A stretch of DNA of 52,601 nucleotides from Lamprobacter modestohalophilus (GTDB taxonomy: Bacteria > Pseudomonadota > Gammaproteobacteria > Chromatiales > Chromatiaceae): positions 1 through 52,601 of the forward strand of contig NZ_NRRY01000036.1 in the NCBI RefSeq assembly GCF_016583905.1, read 5' to 3'. Each line of letters begins with the position of its first letter. Position 1 is the first letter of the stretch. Below the pieces are notes generated by a model. That model ran no database searches. It was not told the DNA's origin and worked only from the letters and a program-made list of their open reading frames with translations. Of the stretch, positions 17,890 to 26,718 are shown one piece after another. The translations under genes and the position numbers were made by a program.

Positions 17890-18423
17890 TCAGAACGCCC
17901 CTGGGCGCGCGCTGACGAAACGAAACGGGGCCGCAAGCAATCGATCCGGATAATGCAAGAGGACGCGCGCCTCCCAGGTCATGCGGTCACGAACACAGAC
18001 AGGCAACATGCCCTGACCAGTCCAGGCCCCAGTCTCAGCGTCGACGCTCAACGCAGCGCGATTGAAGCCCATCGCCATATCAACGCCAGCGAAGTCGACC
18101 TCGACGCGCTGCGGCGACGGCATCTCCTTGAGCCCCACACGCAGCTCGAGCGGATGCACGGCGGGGATGCCGCGGGGCTGGATATCAAGGGTCACCTCGG
18201 CACCCGCCGAAAATCGCACCGAGCAGGCCTGGCTCAACAGGTCGCAGTCCGGGCTCAAGGCCGCTCGCTCACTGATGTCTAGGTGGAGCAACGGCCAGGC
18301 CTTGACCAGCACCACCGCGACAATGGCAACGCCAAGCGCGGCGGCAACCCCCCAGAGTAAGGCCGGTTTGCCAACGCCAGACAGACCGCGCCTGCCGGCA
18401 CTTGCATCGGATTCGCTGCTCAT
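17890..18423 (-). CDS. Hypothetical single-pass membrane protein
   Basis: A 177-residue protein I do not recognise. It has a short cytoplasmic N-terminus with serines and arginines, one hydrophobic segment (~residues 22-43, LLWGVAAALGVAIVAVVLV), and a ~130-residue domain that should face the periplasm. Two cysteines (DCDLLSQACS) near residues 60-67 could form a disulfide. The remainder alternates short hydrophobic strands and turns, consistent with a beta-sandwich, as in FixH-like or other small periplasmic domains. It lies 52 bp downstream of the FIST gene on the same strand, so cotranscription is likely. Confidence 0.7.
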   Translation of the reverse strand: MSSESDASAGRRGLSGVGKPALLWGVAAALGVAIVAVVLVKAWPLLHLDISERAALSPDCDLLSQACSVRFSAGAEVTLDIQPRGIPAVHPLELRVGLKEMPSPQRVEVDFAGVDMAMGFNRAALSVDAETGAWTGQGMLPVCVRDRMTWEARVLLHYPDRLLAAPFRFVSARPGAF

Positions 18424-18475
18424 CAGGTCGACTGTGGCCTCGGGTCATGAGCCAAAGCACCGCAGCGCCAAGGCA

Positions 18476-19606
18476 TCAGGTAAACAGGGTCAGCACGCCG
18501 GTATAGCCGTAGAGACGATTCTGCGAAAGCTCGCCGTTGGCGAAGAACCCAACCAGCGGGAAGTCGCCCAGCTCATCGCGGATCTGCTTCAGTTCTTCCG
18601 AGTCTTCGCCGAAGAGGTTAGCACCGCGGCCGAGGCAGGATACATAGACGCCACCGCGCGGTGGCGTCTTCAAACGCGCTTTTAGATTCTCAAGCATGCG
18701 TGAGAGATCTTCGCGAGCGGTATTCGCATCACGCCGGCAGAACATCAGCGCTTGGCCCTTTTCAACCAGATCGCCAATCCCAACCAGCCGCTTATCCAGG
18801 TCGACACCGATCAGATTGCGCACCAGATAGTCACCGGTATCGGACCCACGAATCGGCAGCCCAACGAAGATATAGCCGCCGACGCGGGAGATATCACGGG
18901 CCAAGACCTCGCCGATGTCCTCCTTGAAGACATCCAAGGCCGGACGGCCGTCAAGCTCGACGATGACGTTACGCTGGCATTCGGTGATTTGGCGATGCGG
19001 CCCGATCGGCGAGCAGCCCTGCGAGAGTGCGGTTTGAATGCCGGCCGCTTCGGTGAACATTACCCCAGTCAAGCCACCTTCCGTTGGCTCATCGGCAATG
19101 ACCCGGGCATTGTGCTGACTGCTGGCCAAGCCGCCGACCAAGAATCCGCTGACGGTTCGCTCAGCAAGCTGGCGGATCAGGCTCTCGGTCAGCGGATTGC
19201 TCGGATCAGCATGGACCAGCCCCATGAAGGGTTGGGCGTTGCCGAGCCAAGCCCGCTGCGCTGCGTCAAAGCCATCGAGATCCTTGACGATCGGCGGGAA
19301 TACCCGAAACGCCTCTTCTGGCAGATCAGCCACCATCGCGGCAATCGCCGGCCGCTCGTAATACTCGACCCCGGTCGCGCAGATACCGATGCCGACTGCG
19401 CCGACCCAGTGCTCGACATCGGTGGCTTCCCGCAATGCATCGAGGATGGCCTCGAGATGCGCATTGATCGCATCGGTGACGTAGAGGAAACCGAGCCGAC
19501 CCTGGACTTGGCCAAGACCGGCAATGACGCGCTCGAGCGCCAGAGTCCAGTCGTCATCGGCGGCGTGGGCGTATGGAAATGGGTGCATAGTCGCGCTGCG
19601 CATCAA
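18476..19606 (-). CDS. FIST-domain sensory protein
   Basis: A 376-residue cytoplasmic protein with FIST N-terminal (~35-220) and FIST C-terminal (~225-365) domains. FIST proteins are predicted small-molecule (possibly amino-acid) sensors. Recognisable blocks are the GAVGIGICATGVEYYE strand region, SGFLVGGLASSQ, GCSPIGPHRQITEC at the domain border, and the terminal NRLYGYTGVLTLF. No output domain is fused. An ATG at 19588 (MHPFPYAH) is an alternative start. It lies 32 bp downstream of parE on the same strand. The function in this organism is unknown. Confidence 0.83.
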   Translation of the reverse strand: MMRSATMHPFPYAHAADDDWTLALERVIAGLGQVQGRLGFLYVTDAINAHLEAILDALREATDVEHWVGAVGIGICATGVEYYERPAIAAMVADLPEEAFRVFPPIVKDLDGFDAAQRAWLGNAQPFMGLVHADPSNPLTESLIRQLAERTVSGFLVGGLASSQHNARVIADEPTEGGLTGVMFTEAAGIQTALSQGCSPIGPHRQITECQRNVIVELDGRPALDVFKEDIGEVLARDISRVGGYIFVGLPIRGSDTGDYLVRNLIGVDLDKRLVGIGDLVEKGQALMFCRRDANTAREDLSRMLENLKARLKTPPRGGVYVSCLGRGANLFGEDSEELKQIRDELGDFPLVGFFANGELSQNRLYGYTGVLTLFT

Positions 19607-19638
19607 ACTAGGTGTGGGCGGTGTGGCGCCGGGCTGGC

Positions 19639-21525
19639 TCAGACTTCAGCCAGGTCGCCTTTTTCCTGTAGCCAGGCGCGCCGATCCGCAGAGCGCTTTT
19701 TGGCCAACAGCATATCCATCAAAGTGGCGCTGTCATCGCCAGGCTCAACCGTGAGCTGAACGAGTCGGCGGGTATCCGGGTGAATCGTGGTCTCCCTCAA
19801 CTGCGCCGGATTCATCTCGCCAAGGCCCTTGAAACGCTGCACGCTGACCTTGCCCTTGAGATTTTCGGCGGCGATGCGATCCAACACGCCCCGCCGCTCG
19901 GCGTCGTCGAGCGCATAGAAGACCTGTTTGCCAACGTCGATTCGGAACAGCGGCGGCATCGCAACATACACATGACCAGCAGCGACCAGCTGCGGGAAAT
20001 GCTTCAGGAAGAGCGCGCAGAGCAGCGTCGCGATGTGCGCACCGTCAGAGTCAGCATCGGCCAGGATGCAGATCTTGCCGAAGCGCAAGCGCGAGAGATC
20101 CTCGCTGCCTGGGTCGACACCGATGGCCACGGCGATATCGTGCACCTCTTGGGAGCCCAACACCTCGGCCGGGTCGACCTCCCAGGTATTCAGGATCTTG
20201 CCGCGTAACGGCATGATCGCCTGGAACTCGCGGTCGCGCGCCTGCTTCGCGGAGCCGCCGGCAGAATCGCCCTCGACCAGGAACAGCTCGGTTCGCGCTG
20301 GATCGGTGGCCGTGCAATCGGCCAGCTTGCCCGGCAGCGCCGGCCCCTGCGTGATGCGCTTGCGCGTCACGGTGCGTCCGGCCCGCAGGCGCGCCTGCGC
20401 CGCGCCGATCGCGATCTCGGCGATGCGCTCGCCGTCGCCGACATGCTCGTTCAGCCAGAGGCTGAACGCGTCCTTGACCACGCCGGAGACAAAGGCGGCG
20501 CATTCGCGCGATGACAATCGCTCCTTGGTCTGACCCGAGAACTGGGGGTCAGCCAGCTTCACCGAGAGAATCCAGCTGGCGCGCGCCCAGACGTCCTCTG
20601 GCGCGAGCTTGACCCCGCGCGGCAACAGGCTGCGGAACTCGCAGAATTCGCGCACCGCCTCGGTCAGTCCGGTGCGAAAGCCGTTCACATGCGTCCCGCC
20701 CTGCACGGTCGGGATCAGATTCACATAGCTCTCGGTCACCGGCTCGCCGACCTCCGGCAGCCAGGTGATGGCCCAGCTTGCGGCCTCGGTCTGCCCCTCG
20801 AGGTTACCCACGAAGGGCGCGTCGGGCACCCGCTCTGCCTCGCCGAGCGCCTCGCTCAGATAGTCGCGCAGGCCATCGGCATAACACCAGCGCTGCTCAT
20901 CACCGGTATTCTCGTCACGAAAACGGACATCGAGACCCGGACAGAGCACGGCCTTCGCCCGCAGCAGATGGAGCAACTGCCGCACCGAGATCTTCGGTGA
21001 GTCGAAGTAGCGCTCATCTGGCCAGAACCGCAGCCGGGTGCCGCTGTTGCCGCGCCCAACCGTGCCGATCTCGACTAGGTCCTCGGCCTTGTCACCGCCG
21101 GCAAAGGCCATCCGATATTCCTTGCCGTCGCGCTTGACCCAGACCTCGAGACGCTTCGACAACGCGTTGACGACCGAGACACCTACCCCGTGCAGACCAC
21201 CGGAGAAGCGATAGCTTCCGGCCGAGAACTTGCCGCCGGCATGCAGCGTGCCCAGGATCACCTCGACCCCCGGCAGGCCCTGCTCGGGATGGAGATCGAC
21301 AGGCATGCCGCGACCGTCATCGCTGACCTCGACCGAGCCGTCCTGATACAAAATTACGTCGATCCGCGTCGCCTTGCCGACCAGCGCTTCGTCGACGCTG
21401 TTGTCGATGACCTCTTGCGCGAGATGGTTCGGACGGGTGGTGTCGGTATACATACCCGGGCGTTTGCGCACCGGATCTAGGCCGCTGAGAACCTCAATCG
21501 CTGAGGCGTCGTAGTTGCCGCTCAT
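19639..21525 (-). CDS. parE: DNA topoisomerase IV subunit B
   Basis: The ATPase subunit of topoisomerase IV, which decatenates daughter chromosomes together with ParC. The GHKL ATPase domain shows IDNSVDEAL, DDGRGMPVD and SGGLHGVGVSVVNALS; the Toprim domain shows LVEGDSAGGSAKQARDRE and ADADSDGAHI; RFKGLGEMNPAQL is near the C-terminus. From MSGNYDAS at 21525 the protein is 628 residues, matching E. coli ParE (630). The frame opens at 21570 but that start lies inside a palindrome, so the shorter start is preferred; AAGGAG lies 14 bases upstream of it. parC is not in the window. It is transcribed divergently from xseB. Confidence 0.94.
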   Translation of the reverse strand: MSGNYDASAIEVLSGLDPVRKRPGMYTDTTRPNHLAQEVIDNSVDEALVGKATRIDVILYQDGSVEVSDDGRGMPVDLHPEQGLPGVEVILGTLHAGGKFSAGSYRFSGGLHGVGVSVVNALSKRLEVWVKRDGKEYRMAFAGGDKAEDLVEIGTVGRGNSGTRLRFWPDERYFDSPKISVRQLLHLLRAKAVLCPGLDVRFRDENTGDEQRWCYADGLRDYLSEALGEAERVPDAPFVGNLEGQTEAASWAITWLPEVGEPVTESYVNLIPTVQGGTHVNGFRTGLTEAVREFCEFRSLLPRGVKLAPEDVWARASWILSVKLADPQFSGQTKERLSSRECAAFVSGVVKDAFSLWLNEHVGDGERIAEIAIGAAQARLRAGRTVTRKRITQGPALPGKLADCTATDPARTELFLVEGDSAGGSAKQARDREFQAIMPLRGKILNTWEVDPAEVLGSQEVHDIAVAIGVDPGSEDLSRLRFGKICILADADSDGAHIATLLCALFLKHFPQLVAAGHVYVAMPPLFRIDVGKQVFYALDDAERRGVLDRIAAENLKGKVSVQRFKGLGEMNPAQLRETTIHPDTRRLVQLTVEPGDDSATLMDMLLAKKRSADRRAWLQEKGDLAEV

Positions 21526-21558
21526 GGCGGGGCAGGAGACTCCTTGGTTGTTGATGCG

Positions 21559-21591
21559 TTGACCGGTCAAAGCCCTCTACGGTACCGTAGA
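21559..21591. promoter_or_regulatory. Two perfect palindromes between parE and xseB
   Basis: TTGACCGGTCAA at 21559-21570 is a perfect 12-bp palindrome. TCTACGGTACCGTAGA at 21576-21591 is a perfect 16-bp palindrome five bases away. They occupy the short divergent intergenic space. The first contains a TTGACC that could serve as a -35 for xseB, with a weak TACCGT 18 bases on, so bound protein would cover the promoter. Operator function is inferred. Confidence 0.5.
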
Positions 21592-21615
21592 TCGAAAGAT
21601 TGGTTCAAACGCACG

Positions 21616-21876
21616 ATGAGCGAAGACAAGATTCAAGACCCCAAGCAGTTCGAGGCCTCGTTGCAGGCGCTGGAAACCCTCGTCGATCAGCTCGAGCGTG
21701 GGGATCTGACCTTGGAGGAATCGCTGGCGGCGTTCGAACAAGGCATCCGTCTCAGCCGCGGCTGCCAACAAGCACTCGAGACGGCCGAGCAGCGCATTCG
21801 CATCCTCAGCGAGGCATCAGACCAGGCCGAGCCCGAGCCCTTCAGCGGCACCGCAGACCGAGCGCAGAGCGATTAG
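21616..21876 (+). CDS. xseB: Exodeoxyribonuclease VII small subunit
   Basis: An 86-residue XseB: two helices forming the small-subunit hairpin of exonuclease VII, which with XseA degrades single-stranded DNA to oligonucleotides. The family signature is clear: FEASLQALETLVDQLERGD, LTLEESLAAFEQGIRL and an acidic tail (ILSEASDQAEPEP). The ATG at 21616 is chosen because it fits the normal family length; an upstream in-frame GTG-like start would run through the palindromes. ispA follows 206 bp downstream, as in many gammaproteobacteria (xseB-ispA-dxs). dxs is absent, since the next gene is convergent proX. Confidence 0.92.
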   Translation: MSEDKIQDPKQFEASLQALETLVDQLERGDLTLEESLAAFEQGIRLSRGCQQALETAEQRIRILSEASDQAEPEPFSGTADRAQSD

Positions 21877-22082
21877 GCGCGCTGCGCACGTCGAACAACC
21901 ATGACGGCTTGGCGCTCATCTCGCTCTCATCACAGCGCGTTTACATCGCCGACGTTTCCATCGCCGAAGATCAAGCGATTGCTTCAGGGTGGTAACCTCA
22001 GCGCGCATCTGAGATCGTGCTCGACTCGATCAGCAGAACACCCCAGCTCAACCCCTTACCTCTATTGACCGCTATTCGGCCC

Positions 22083-22985
22083 ATGCAAGACGCGCTTCGT
22101 CTCCAGACCTTCCTCAAAGACTGCCAAGCCCGCGTAGAACAGACCCTCGATCGCGCCTTACCGGCAGCTGAACAGCCACCCAAACGGTTGCATCAGGCGA
22201 TGCGCTACGCGGTCCTCAGCGAAGGTAAACGGGTGCGCCCGACCTTGGCCTATGCCGGCGCCAGGGCAATCGGCCTAGCCCCAGAACGGGTCGATGCCGG
22301 TGCCGCTGCCGTCGAGCTGATCCACGCCTATTCGCTGATCCACGACGATCTGCCGGCGATGGACGATGATGATCTGAGGCGCGGACGGCCGAGCTGTCAC
22401 AAGGCCTTCGATGAGGCCACCGCCATCCTGGCCGGCGATGCGCTGCAGACGCTCGCATTCGGCGTCATCGCGGAAGACAAGCACGGGGATACCAGCGATG
22501 GCGCTCGGGTTCAGATGATCGCCGCACTGGCACGTGCTGCGGGATCGATCGGCATGGCTGGCGGACAGGCCCTCGATCTCGAGTCAGAAGGCAGCGAACT
22601 CGATCTGGTGATGCTGGAGAACATTCACATCCATAAGACCGGCGCGCTGATCCGCGCCAGCGTGCAGATGGCCGTCCTCGCCTGCCCTGACCTCGACCCA
22701 GAACAGGCAAACGCGCTCGATCACTACGCGAAGTGCATCGGCCTCGCCTTCCAGATCCAAGACGACCTGCTCGATGTCGAGGGTGATACCGACGTCATCG
22801 GCAAGCAAAGTGGCGCCGATGCCGCGCATGAAAAGGCCACCTATCCGTCACTGATGGGGATTGGACCAGCGCATGAAGCGGCCAATGACCTGATCACTGA
22901 CGCGCTCGACAGTCTCAGCAGCTTTGACGAGGGTGCCGATCCCTTACGCTGGATTGCGCGTTACATCGTCAATCGTGATCGCTGA
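22083..22985 (+). CDS. ispA: Farnesyl diphosphate synthase (polyprenyl synthetase)
   Basis: A 300-residue trans-prenyltransferase that condenses DMAPP/GPP with IPP to FPP, the precursor of quinones, undecaprenyl phosphate and carotenoids. The first aspartate-rich motif is HDDLPAMDDDDLRRGRP and the second is FQIQDDLLDVEGDTDVIGK; KTGALIRAS and GGQALDLESEG are also typical. The short-chain type is supported by the two extra residues in the first motif. The ATG at 22083 (MQDALRLQTF) is used; the frame is open to 22017. It ends before a hairpin and converges with proX. Confidence 0.93.
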   Translation: MQDALRLQTFLKDCQARVEQTLDRALPAAEQPPKRLHQAMRYAVLSEGKRVRPTLAYAGARAIGLAPERVDAGAAAVELIHAYSLIHDDLPAMDDDDLRRGRPSCHKAFDEATAILAGDALQTLAFGVIAEDKHGDTSDGARVQMIAALARAAGSIGMAGGQALDLESEGSELDLVMLENIHIHKTGALIRASVQMAVLACPDLDPEQANALDHYAKCIGLAFQIQDDLLDVEGDTDVIGKQSGADAAHEKATYPSLMGIGPAHEAANDLITDALDSLSSFDEGADPLRWIARYIVNRDR

Positions 22986-22987
22986 GT

Positions 22988-23012
22988 GCTGAGCGGAATC
23001 CTGCCGCTCAGC
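22988..23012. terminator. Hairpin between convergent ispA and proX
   Basis: A perfect 9-bp inverted repeat (GCTGAGCGG at 22988-22996, CCGCTCAGC at 23004-23012) with a 7-base loop starts three bases after the ispA stop. No T-tract follows on the plus strand, so efficiency is uncertain. The position suits a bidirectional terminator. Confidence 0.55.
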
Positions 23013-23030
23013 CTCTGCCTTACTTAGGGG

Positions 23031-24047
23031 TTACTCAGCAGCCGCCCGAGCCTGCTCCAGCCAGCTGTCGTAGGTCGCCTGATTGGCCTCGATCCAGGCC
23101 TCGGCGTGGCGCTTGATGTCCTTTTCGCTGTCCTCGCCATCGCGCATGCGCAGATTCTGTGCACTGATATCGTTGCTCGAGACCTCCATCACCGCAAATA
23201 GCTTGGCTGCGGCCGGATTGGCCTCCGCCCACTCCTTGTTGGCGATGATGCGCTGCACATTGGCCTGGAAGCCATAGTTCGAGCCGTCGGCCAGGGCGGT
23301 ATCCACATCCTCACGCTCACCAGGCAGCGAGCTGAACGGCACCTGCAGCCAGGTGACGTCATCACCGGGCACCAGCACGCCGCTGACCCAGTAGGGGGTC
23401 CAGGTGTAGTAGAGCACTGGCTCGCCTTGCTCGTAGCGGGTGATGGTATCGGCCATCACCGCCGAGTAGCTGCCCTGATTGTGCTCAACGGTGTCGCGCA
23501 GGTCATAGGCGTCGAGGTGATGCTCGATCACCTTTTCACAGCCCCAGCCTGGGTTACAGCCGGCCAGATCCGCTTTGCCGTCGCCATCGGCGTCGAATAA
23601 CTTGGCGATCTCCGGGTCCTTGAGCTGTTCGATGTTGGTGATCTCGTAGGCCTCGGCGGTCTCCTTGTCGATCAGGTAGCCTTGGAGCGAACCGCTCGAA
23701 TAGGTTCCCTCGCGAACGATCTTGTCATCGCCACCGGCCTCCTCGAAGAAATCGATATGCAGCGGGTCCCAATGTGCGGCCATGAAGGTGGCATCGCCAT
23801 TGGCGAGGGCGACGTGTCCGGCCGCGTATTCGATCTCTTTGATGTCATCGACCTCATAGCCCAGGTCTTCCAGGGCCTCCATGACCAGCAGGGTCTGGAA
23901 GGTCTCCTCGGCGATTGAACTCTTGATCGGCAACACCTCGACGCCTTCGCCGGGTTGTTCAGCAGCCACCGCAGCGCTCACTGCGAGGGTCAACGACGAG
24001 GCGATTAGGGTGGGTAATGCGTGGGTGCGCAGCATCGAGTTAGGCAT
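23031..24047 (-). CDS. proX: Glycine betaine/proline ABC transporter substrate-binding protein ProX
   Basis: A 338-residue periplasmic binding protein of the OpuAC/ProX type that delivers glycine betaine (or proline betaine) to ProVW. A signal peptide is visible (TLIASSLTLAVSAAVAA, cleavage near AAEQ). Ligand-site aromatic blocks such as FMAAHWDPLHIDFF and YYTWTPYWVSGVL are present, and NPGWGCEKVIEHHLDAY supplies the cysteine region also seen in E. coli ProX. The ATG at 24047 has GGAGAG eight bases upstream. It is the last gene of proVWX, 77 bp after proW, an interval that allows separate stabilisation or translation of the more abundant binding protein. Confidence 0.92.
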   Translation of the reverse strand: MPNSMLRTHALPTLIASSLTLAVSAAVAAEQPGEGVEVLPIKSSIAEETFQTLLVMEALEDLGYEVDDIKEIEYAAGHVALANGDATFMAAHWDPLHIDFFEEAGGDDKIVREGTYSSGSLQGYLIDKETAEAYEITNIEQLKDPEIAKLFDADGDGKADLAGCNPGWGCEKVIEHHLDAYDLRDTVEHNQGSYSAVMADTITRYEQGEPVLYYTWTPYWVSGVLVPGDDVTWLQVPFSSLPGEREDVDTALADGSNYGFQANVQRIIANKEWAEANPAAAKLFAVMEVSSNDISAQNLRMRDGEDSEKDIKRHAEAWIEANQATYDSWLEQARAAAE

Positions 24048-24124
24048 AGTGAGAACTCTCCGTTCAGGGTGAAAAGATCAAGGCCCGGTTCCGACGGGCC
24101 AGGACAGCGAAATGCTTTTTAGCG

Positions 24125-25381
24125 TCAGCCGCTGACCTCCGCTGGCGTTCGGCGCCGAAACAGGCGATAGAACAGGCCGACGGGGCCCGACTCGTACCAG
24201 TGACGGGTCGGCTTATCGCGGCTGGCCTGGCCAAAGGCCTGGGTCATGCGGTCGAGGATGATCGCCAACAACACGATGCCGACGCCACCAATGGTGGCCA
24301 AGCCCATGTCGAGCCGGCCGATGCCGCGCAGCACCATCTGGCCGAGCCCGCCGACCGCGATCATCGAGGCGATGACGACCATCGATAGGGCCAGCATCAG
24401 GGTCTGATTGACGCCGGCCATGATGGTCGGCATCGCCAACGGCAGCTGGACCTTGAACAGCAGCTGTTTCTTCGAGGCGCCGAACGAGCGCGCGGCCTCG
24501 ACCAGGTCCGAGGGCACCTGACGAATGCCTAAGTTGGTCAGCCGAATCAGCGGTGGCAGCGCGAAGATGATGGTGACGACGACGCCCGGCACATTGCCAA
24601 TCCCGAACAGCATCACCACCGGCACCAGGTAGACGAAGGCCGGGGTGGTCTGCATCGCATCCAGCACCGGCCGGATCAGGGACGCGGCGCGGTCGCTACG
24701 TGCCAGCCAGATCCCGGTCGGCAGCCCAATGACGATGCAGAACACCACCGAGGTCAGCACCAGCGCCAAGGTCACCATGGCCTCGGCCCAGGCGCCGATG
24801 AGCCCAACAAGGGCCAGGGAGATCACCGCGCCGAGCCCGAGCCGCTTGCCACCCGCCTGCCAGGCGAGCAGCCCGAAGATCAGGATCATCACCAGATCAG
24901 GCACGGCCAGCAAGGTCGATTCGATGCCGGTCAAGGTGCCATCGATCGGCCAACGGATGGCTTGAAAGACGGCACGAAAGTGCTCGACCAGCCAGTCCAG
25001 GCCTTGATCGACCCAATCGCCGAGCGGGATCACTGCGTCTTGGAACGGGTGCATCCAATCGATCGCCGTCAGCTCAATTGGATCGCCGCCGGCGAGCCAG
25101 TCGCCCGAGGTCGCGGTAACGCCGTCATCGCCGATGGTGCCGCCACCGCCCCAAGGATTCGCCACGGGAGCTGGCTCTGAAGGCTCTGCCGACCAGGGGT
25201 TGCTCGTGGCTGCAGGCTCGTTCGATTCAGCCGCCCAAGGGTTGCTGGCAGGCGTTAGCTCGCTGGCCTCCTCTGCCGACCTGGCATTGCTGGCAGCTAA
25301 TGGCTCAGTCGAGGCTTCCGCTGGCTCCGAGGCTTGCGTTGGCGCAGATTGCTGCGCCCAGGGATTCGTGTCTGCAGCCAT
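24125..25381 (-). CDS. proW: Glycine betaine/proline ABC transporter permease ProW
   Basis: A 418-residue inner-membrane permease. The C-terminal ~250 residues form the BPD permease domain with about six membrane segments and the EAA loop ([22 protein letters not shown]) that contacts ProV. The unusual part is the N-terminal ~105 residues: an Ala/Ser/Glu/Pro-rich region with four NPW motifs ([31 protein letters not shown]). E. coli ProW has a shorter tail of the same kind with one clear NPW, so this is an expansion. The start lies three bases after proV. Confidence 0.9.
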   Translation of the reverse strand: MAADTNPWAQQSAPTQASEPAEASTEPLAASNARSAEEASELTPASNPWAAESNEPAATSNPWSAEPSEPAPVANPWGGGGTIGDDGVTATSGDWLAGGDPIELTAIDWMHPFQDAVIPLGDWVDQGLDWLVEHFRAVFQAIRWPIDGTLTGIESTLLAVPDLVMILIFGLLAWQAGGKRLGLGAVISLALVGLIGAWAEAMVTLALVLTSVVFCIVIGLPTGIWLARSDRAASLIRPVLDAMQTTPAFVYLVPVVMLFGIGNVPGVVVTIIFALPPLIRLTNLGIRQVPSDLVEAARSFGASKKQLLFKVQLPLAMPTIMAGVNQTLMLALSMVVIASMIAVGGLGQMVLRGIGRLDMGLATIGGVGIVLLAIILDRMTQAFGQASRDKPTRHWYESGPVGLFYRLFRRRTPAEVSG

Positions 25382-25384
25382 CGG

Positions 25385-26578
25385 TCAATCCTCCCGATCC
25401 AGGGTTTCGAGTAGGCTCGCCTTGGTGATCACGCCTTGGTAGCGTTGCTCGCGATCGACCACTGGAACCCCGCAGGGACTCTCAGCAACGGTGCGCAGCA
25501 GATCGCTGACGGACGTATCAGACGGCAGGGTCGGAACCCCATCCAAGAAGGCTTGGCTGATCCGATGCGGCTGCTCGCGATGCAGCAGCTCCTGCAGCGA
25601 GGACAGCGAGACGACGCCATGGAATTGCTGCCGACGATCGACCACATAGCCGAACTCGCGATCATGGTCGCGCAGGCGCTCGATGGCCGCCCGAATGCCC
25701 TCCTCCAAGCGCTCGAACACCGTCACCTGCGTCTTGCGCGCGATATCGCCCGCTTTCAGCACGGTGCTGACATCGACCCCGCGGAAGAACGAGCGCACAT
25801 ACTCATCGGCCGGGTTGCGCAGGATCTCGTCGGGCGTCCCGACCTGCACCACGCGCCCGCCTTCCATGATCGCGATTCGATCCCCGATGCGCATCGCCTC
25901 GTCGAGGTCGTGCGAGATAAAGACCACGGTCCGGCTACTATCGGCCTGTAGCTTCAGCAGCTCGTCCTGCATCTCACTGCGAATCAGGGGGTCAAGCGCC
26001 GAGAAGGCCTCGTCCATCAGCATCACCGATGGATCATTCGCCAGCGCTCGCGCCAGCCCGACGCGCTGCTGCATGCCGCCGGAGAGCTCATCCGGATAGC
26101 TCTCGGCCCAAGCCTTGAGGCCGACCTGATCCAGCGCGGCGAGGGCACGCTCCTCACGCTCGGCCCGCCCCACCCCGGCCAGATCAAGCCCGAAGGCGGC
26201 GTTGGCGCCCACCGTTAGATGGGGCATCAGCGCGAATGACTGGAAGACCATGCTCATATCGCGGCGGCGTAGGTCGAGCAGTTCCTTGTCGTTCATCGCC
26301 GCGATATCGCGGCCATCGACCAGCACCTTGCCCGCGCTTGGCTCGATCAGCCGATTCAGCAGCCGAACCATGGTTGACTTGCCCGAGCCGGAGAGGCCCA
26401 TGACGACGAAGATCTCGCCCTCATAGATTGAAAAACCGGCGTCGCAGACGCCGACGGTCTGCCCTGTTTGCTCGAAGATGGCGTCTTTGTCGACACCCTC
26501 ACTCAGCAGTCGCAGGGCCTCGTCTGGATGATCGCCGAACACCTTGTACAGGTGCTCGACGATGACTTTCTCTTGCAT
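25385..26578 (-). CDS. proV: Glycine betaine/proline ABC transporter ATPase ProV
   Basis: A 397-residue ATPase that powers betaine uptake. The N-terminus [16 protein letters not shown] and the ABC core match the ProV/OpuAA class: Walker [11 protein letters not shown]-loop [10 protein letters not shown], signature [15 protein letters not shown], Walker [13 protein letters not shown] and H-loop FISHD. Residues ~280-395 form a CBS pair, which in OpuA-type transporters senses ionic strength or nucleotides and gates activity. It is the first gene of proVWX and starts 140 bp downstream of the porin gene on the same strand, with an inverted repeat in the gap. Confidence 0.93.
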   Translation of the reverse strand: MQEKVIVEHLYKVFGDHPDEALRLLSEGVDKDAIFEQTGQTVGVCDAGFSIYEGEIFVVMGLSGSGKSTMVRLLNRLIEPSAGKVLVDGRDIAAMNDKELLDLRRRDMSMVFQSFALMPHLTVGANAAFGLDLAGVGRAEREERALAALDQVGLKAWAESYPDELSGGMQQRVGLARALANDPSVMLMDEAFSALDPLIRSEMQDELLKLQADSSRTVVFISHDLDEAMRIGDRIAIMEGGRVVQVGTPDEILRNPADEYVRSFFRGVDVSTVLKAGDIARKTQVTVFERLEEGIRAAIERLRDHDREFGYVVDRRQQFHGVVSLSSLQELLHREQPHRISQAFLDGVPTLPSDTSVSDLLRTVAESPCGVPVVDREQRYQGVITKASLLETLDRED

Positions 26579-26631
26579 GATGCTTGTCGCAGACGCCCGC
26601 TAAGGCCCATGCGCTCCGCGTTTGGGAGAGA

Positions 26632-26679
26632 CTGAGGCCGTTCGCGGCCAGTGATTGGCGCTGGCGCGTCCGGCCTCAG
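26632..26679. terminator. Inverted repeat between the porin gene and proV
   Basis: An 8-bp perfect repeat (CTGAGGCC at 26632-26639, GGCCTCAG at 26672-26679) encloses smaller GC-rich dyads. It lies in the 140-bp gap between the porin stop and proV start. It could attenuate transcription from the porin gene into proVWX. No T-tract is seen, so this is tentative. Confidence 0.3.
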
Positions 26680-26718
26680 CTGGCTAGCACCGCTAGCACG
26701 GATAGCTCGCCGAGGCGG

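Noticed and set aside
18752-19759. 335-codon plus-strand frame opposite the FIST gene
   Set aside because: Shadow of a well-supported minus-strand gene; it also runs into the end of parE.
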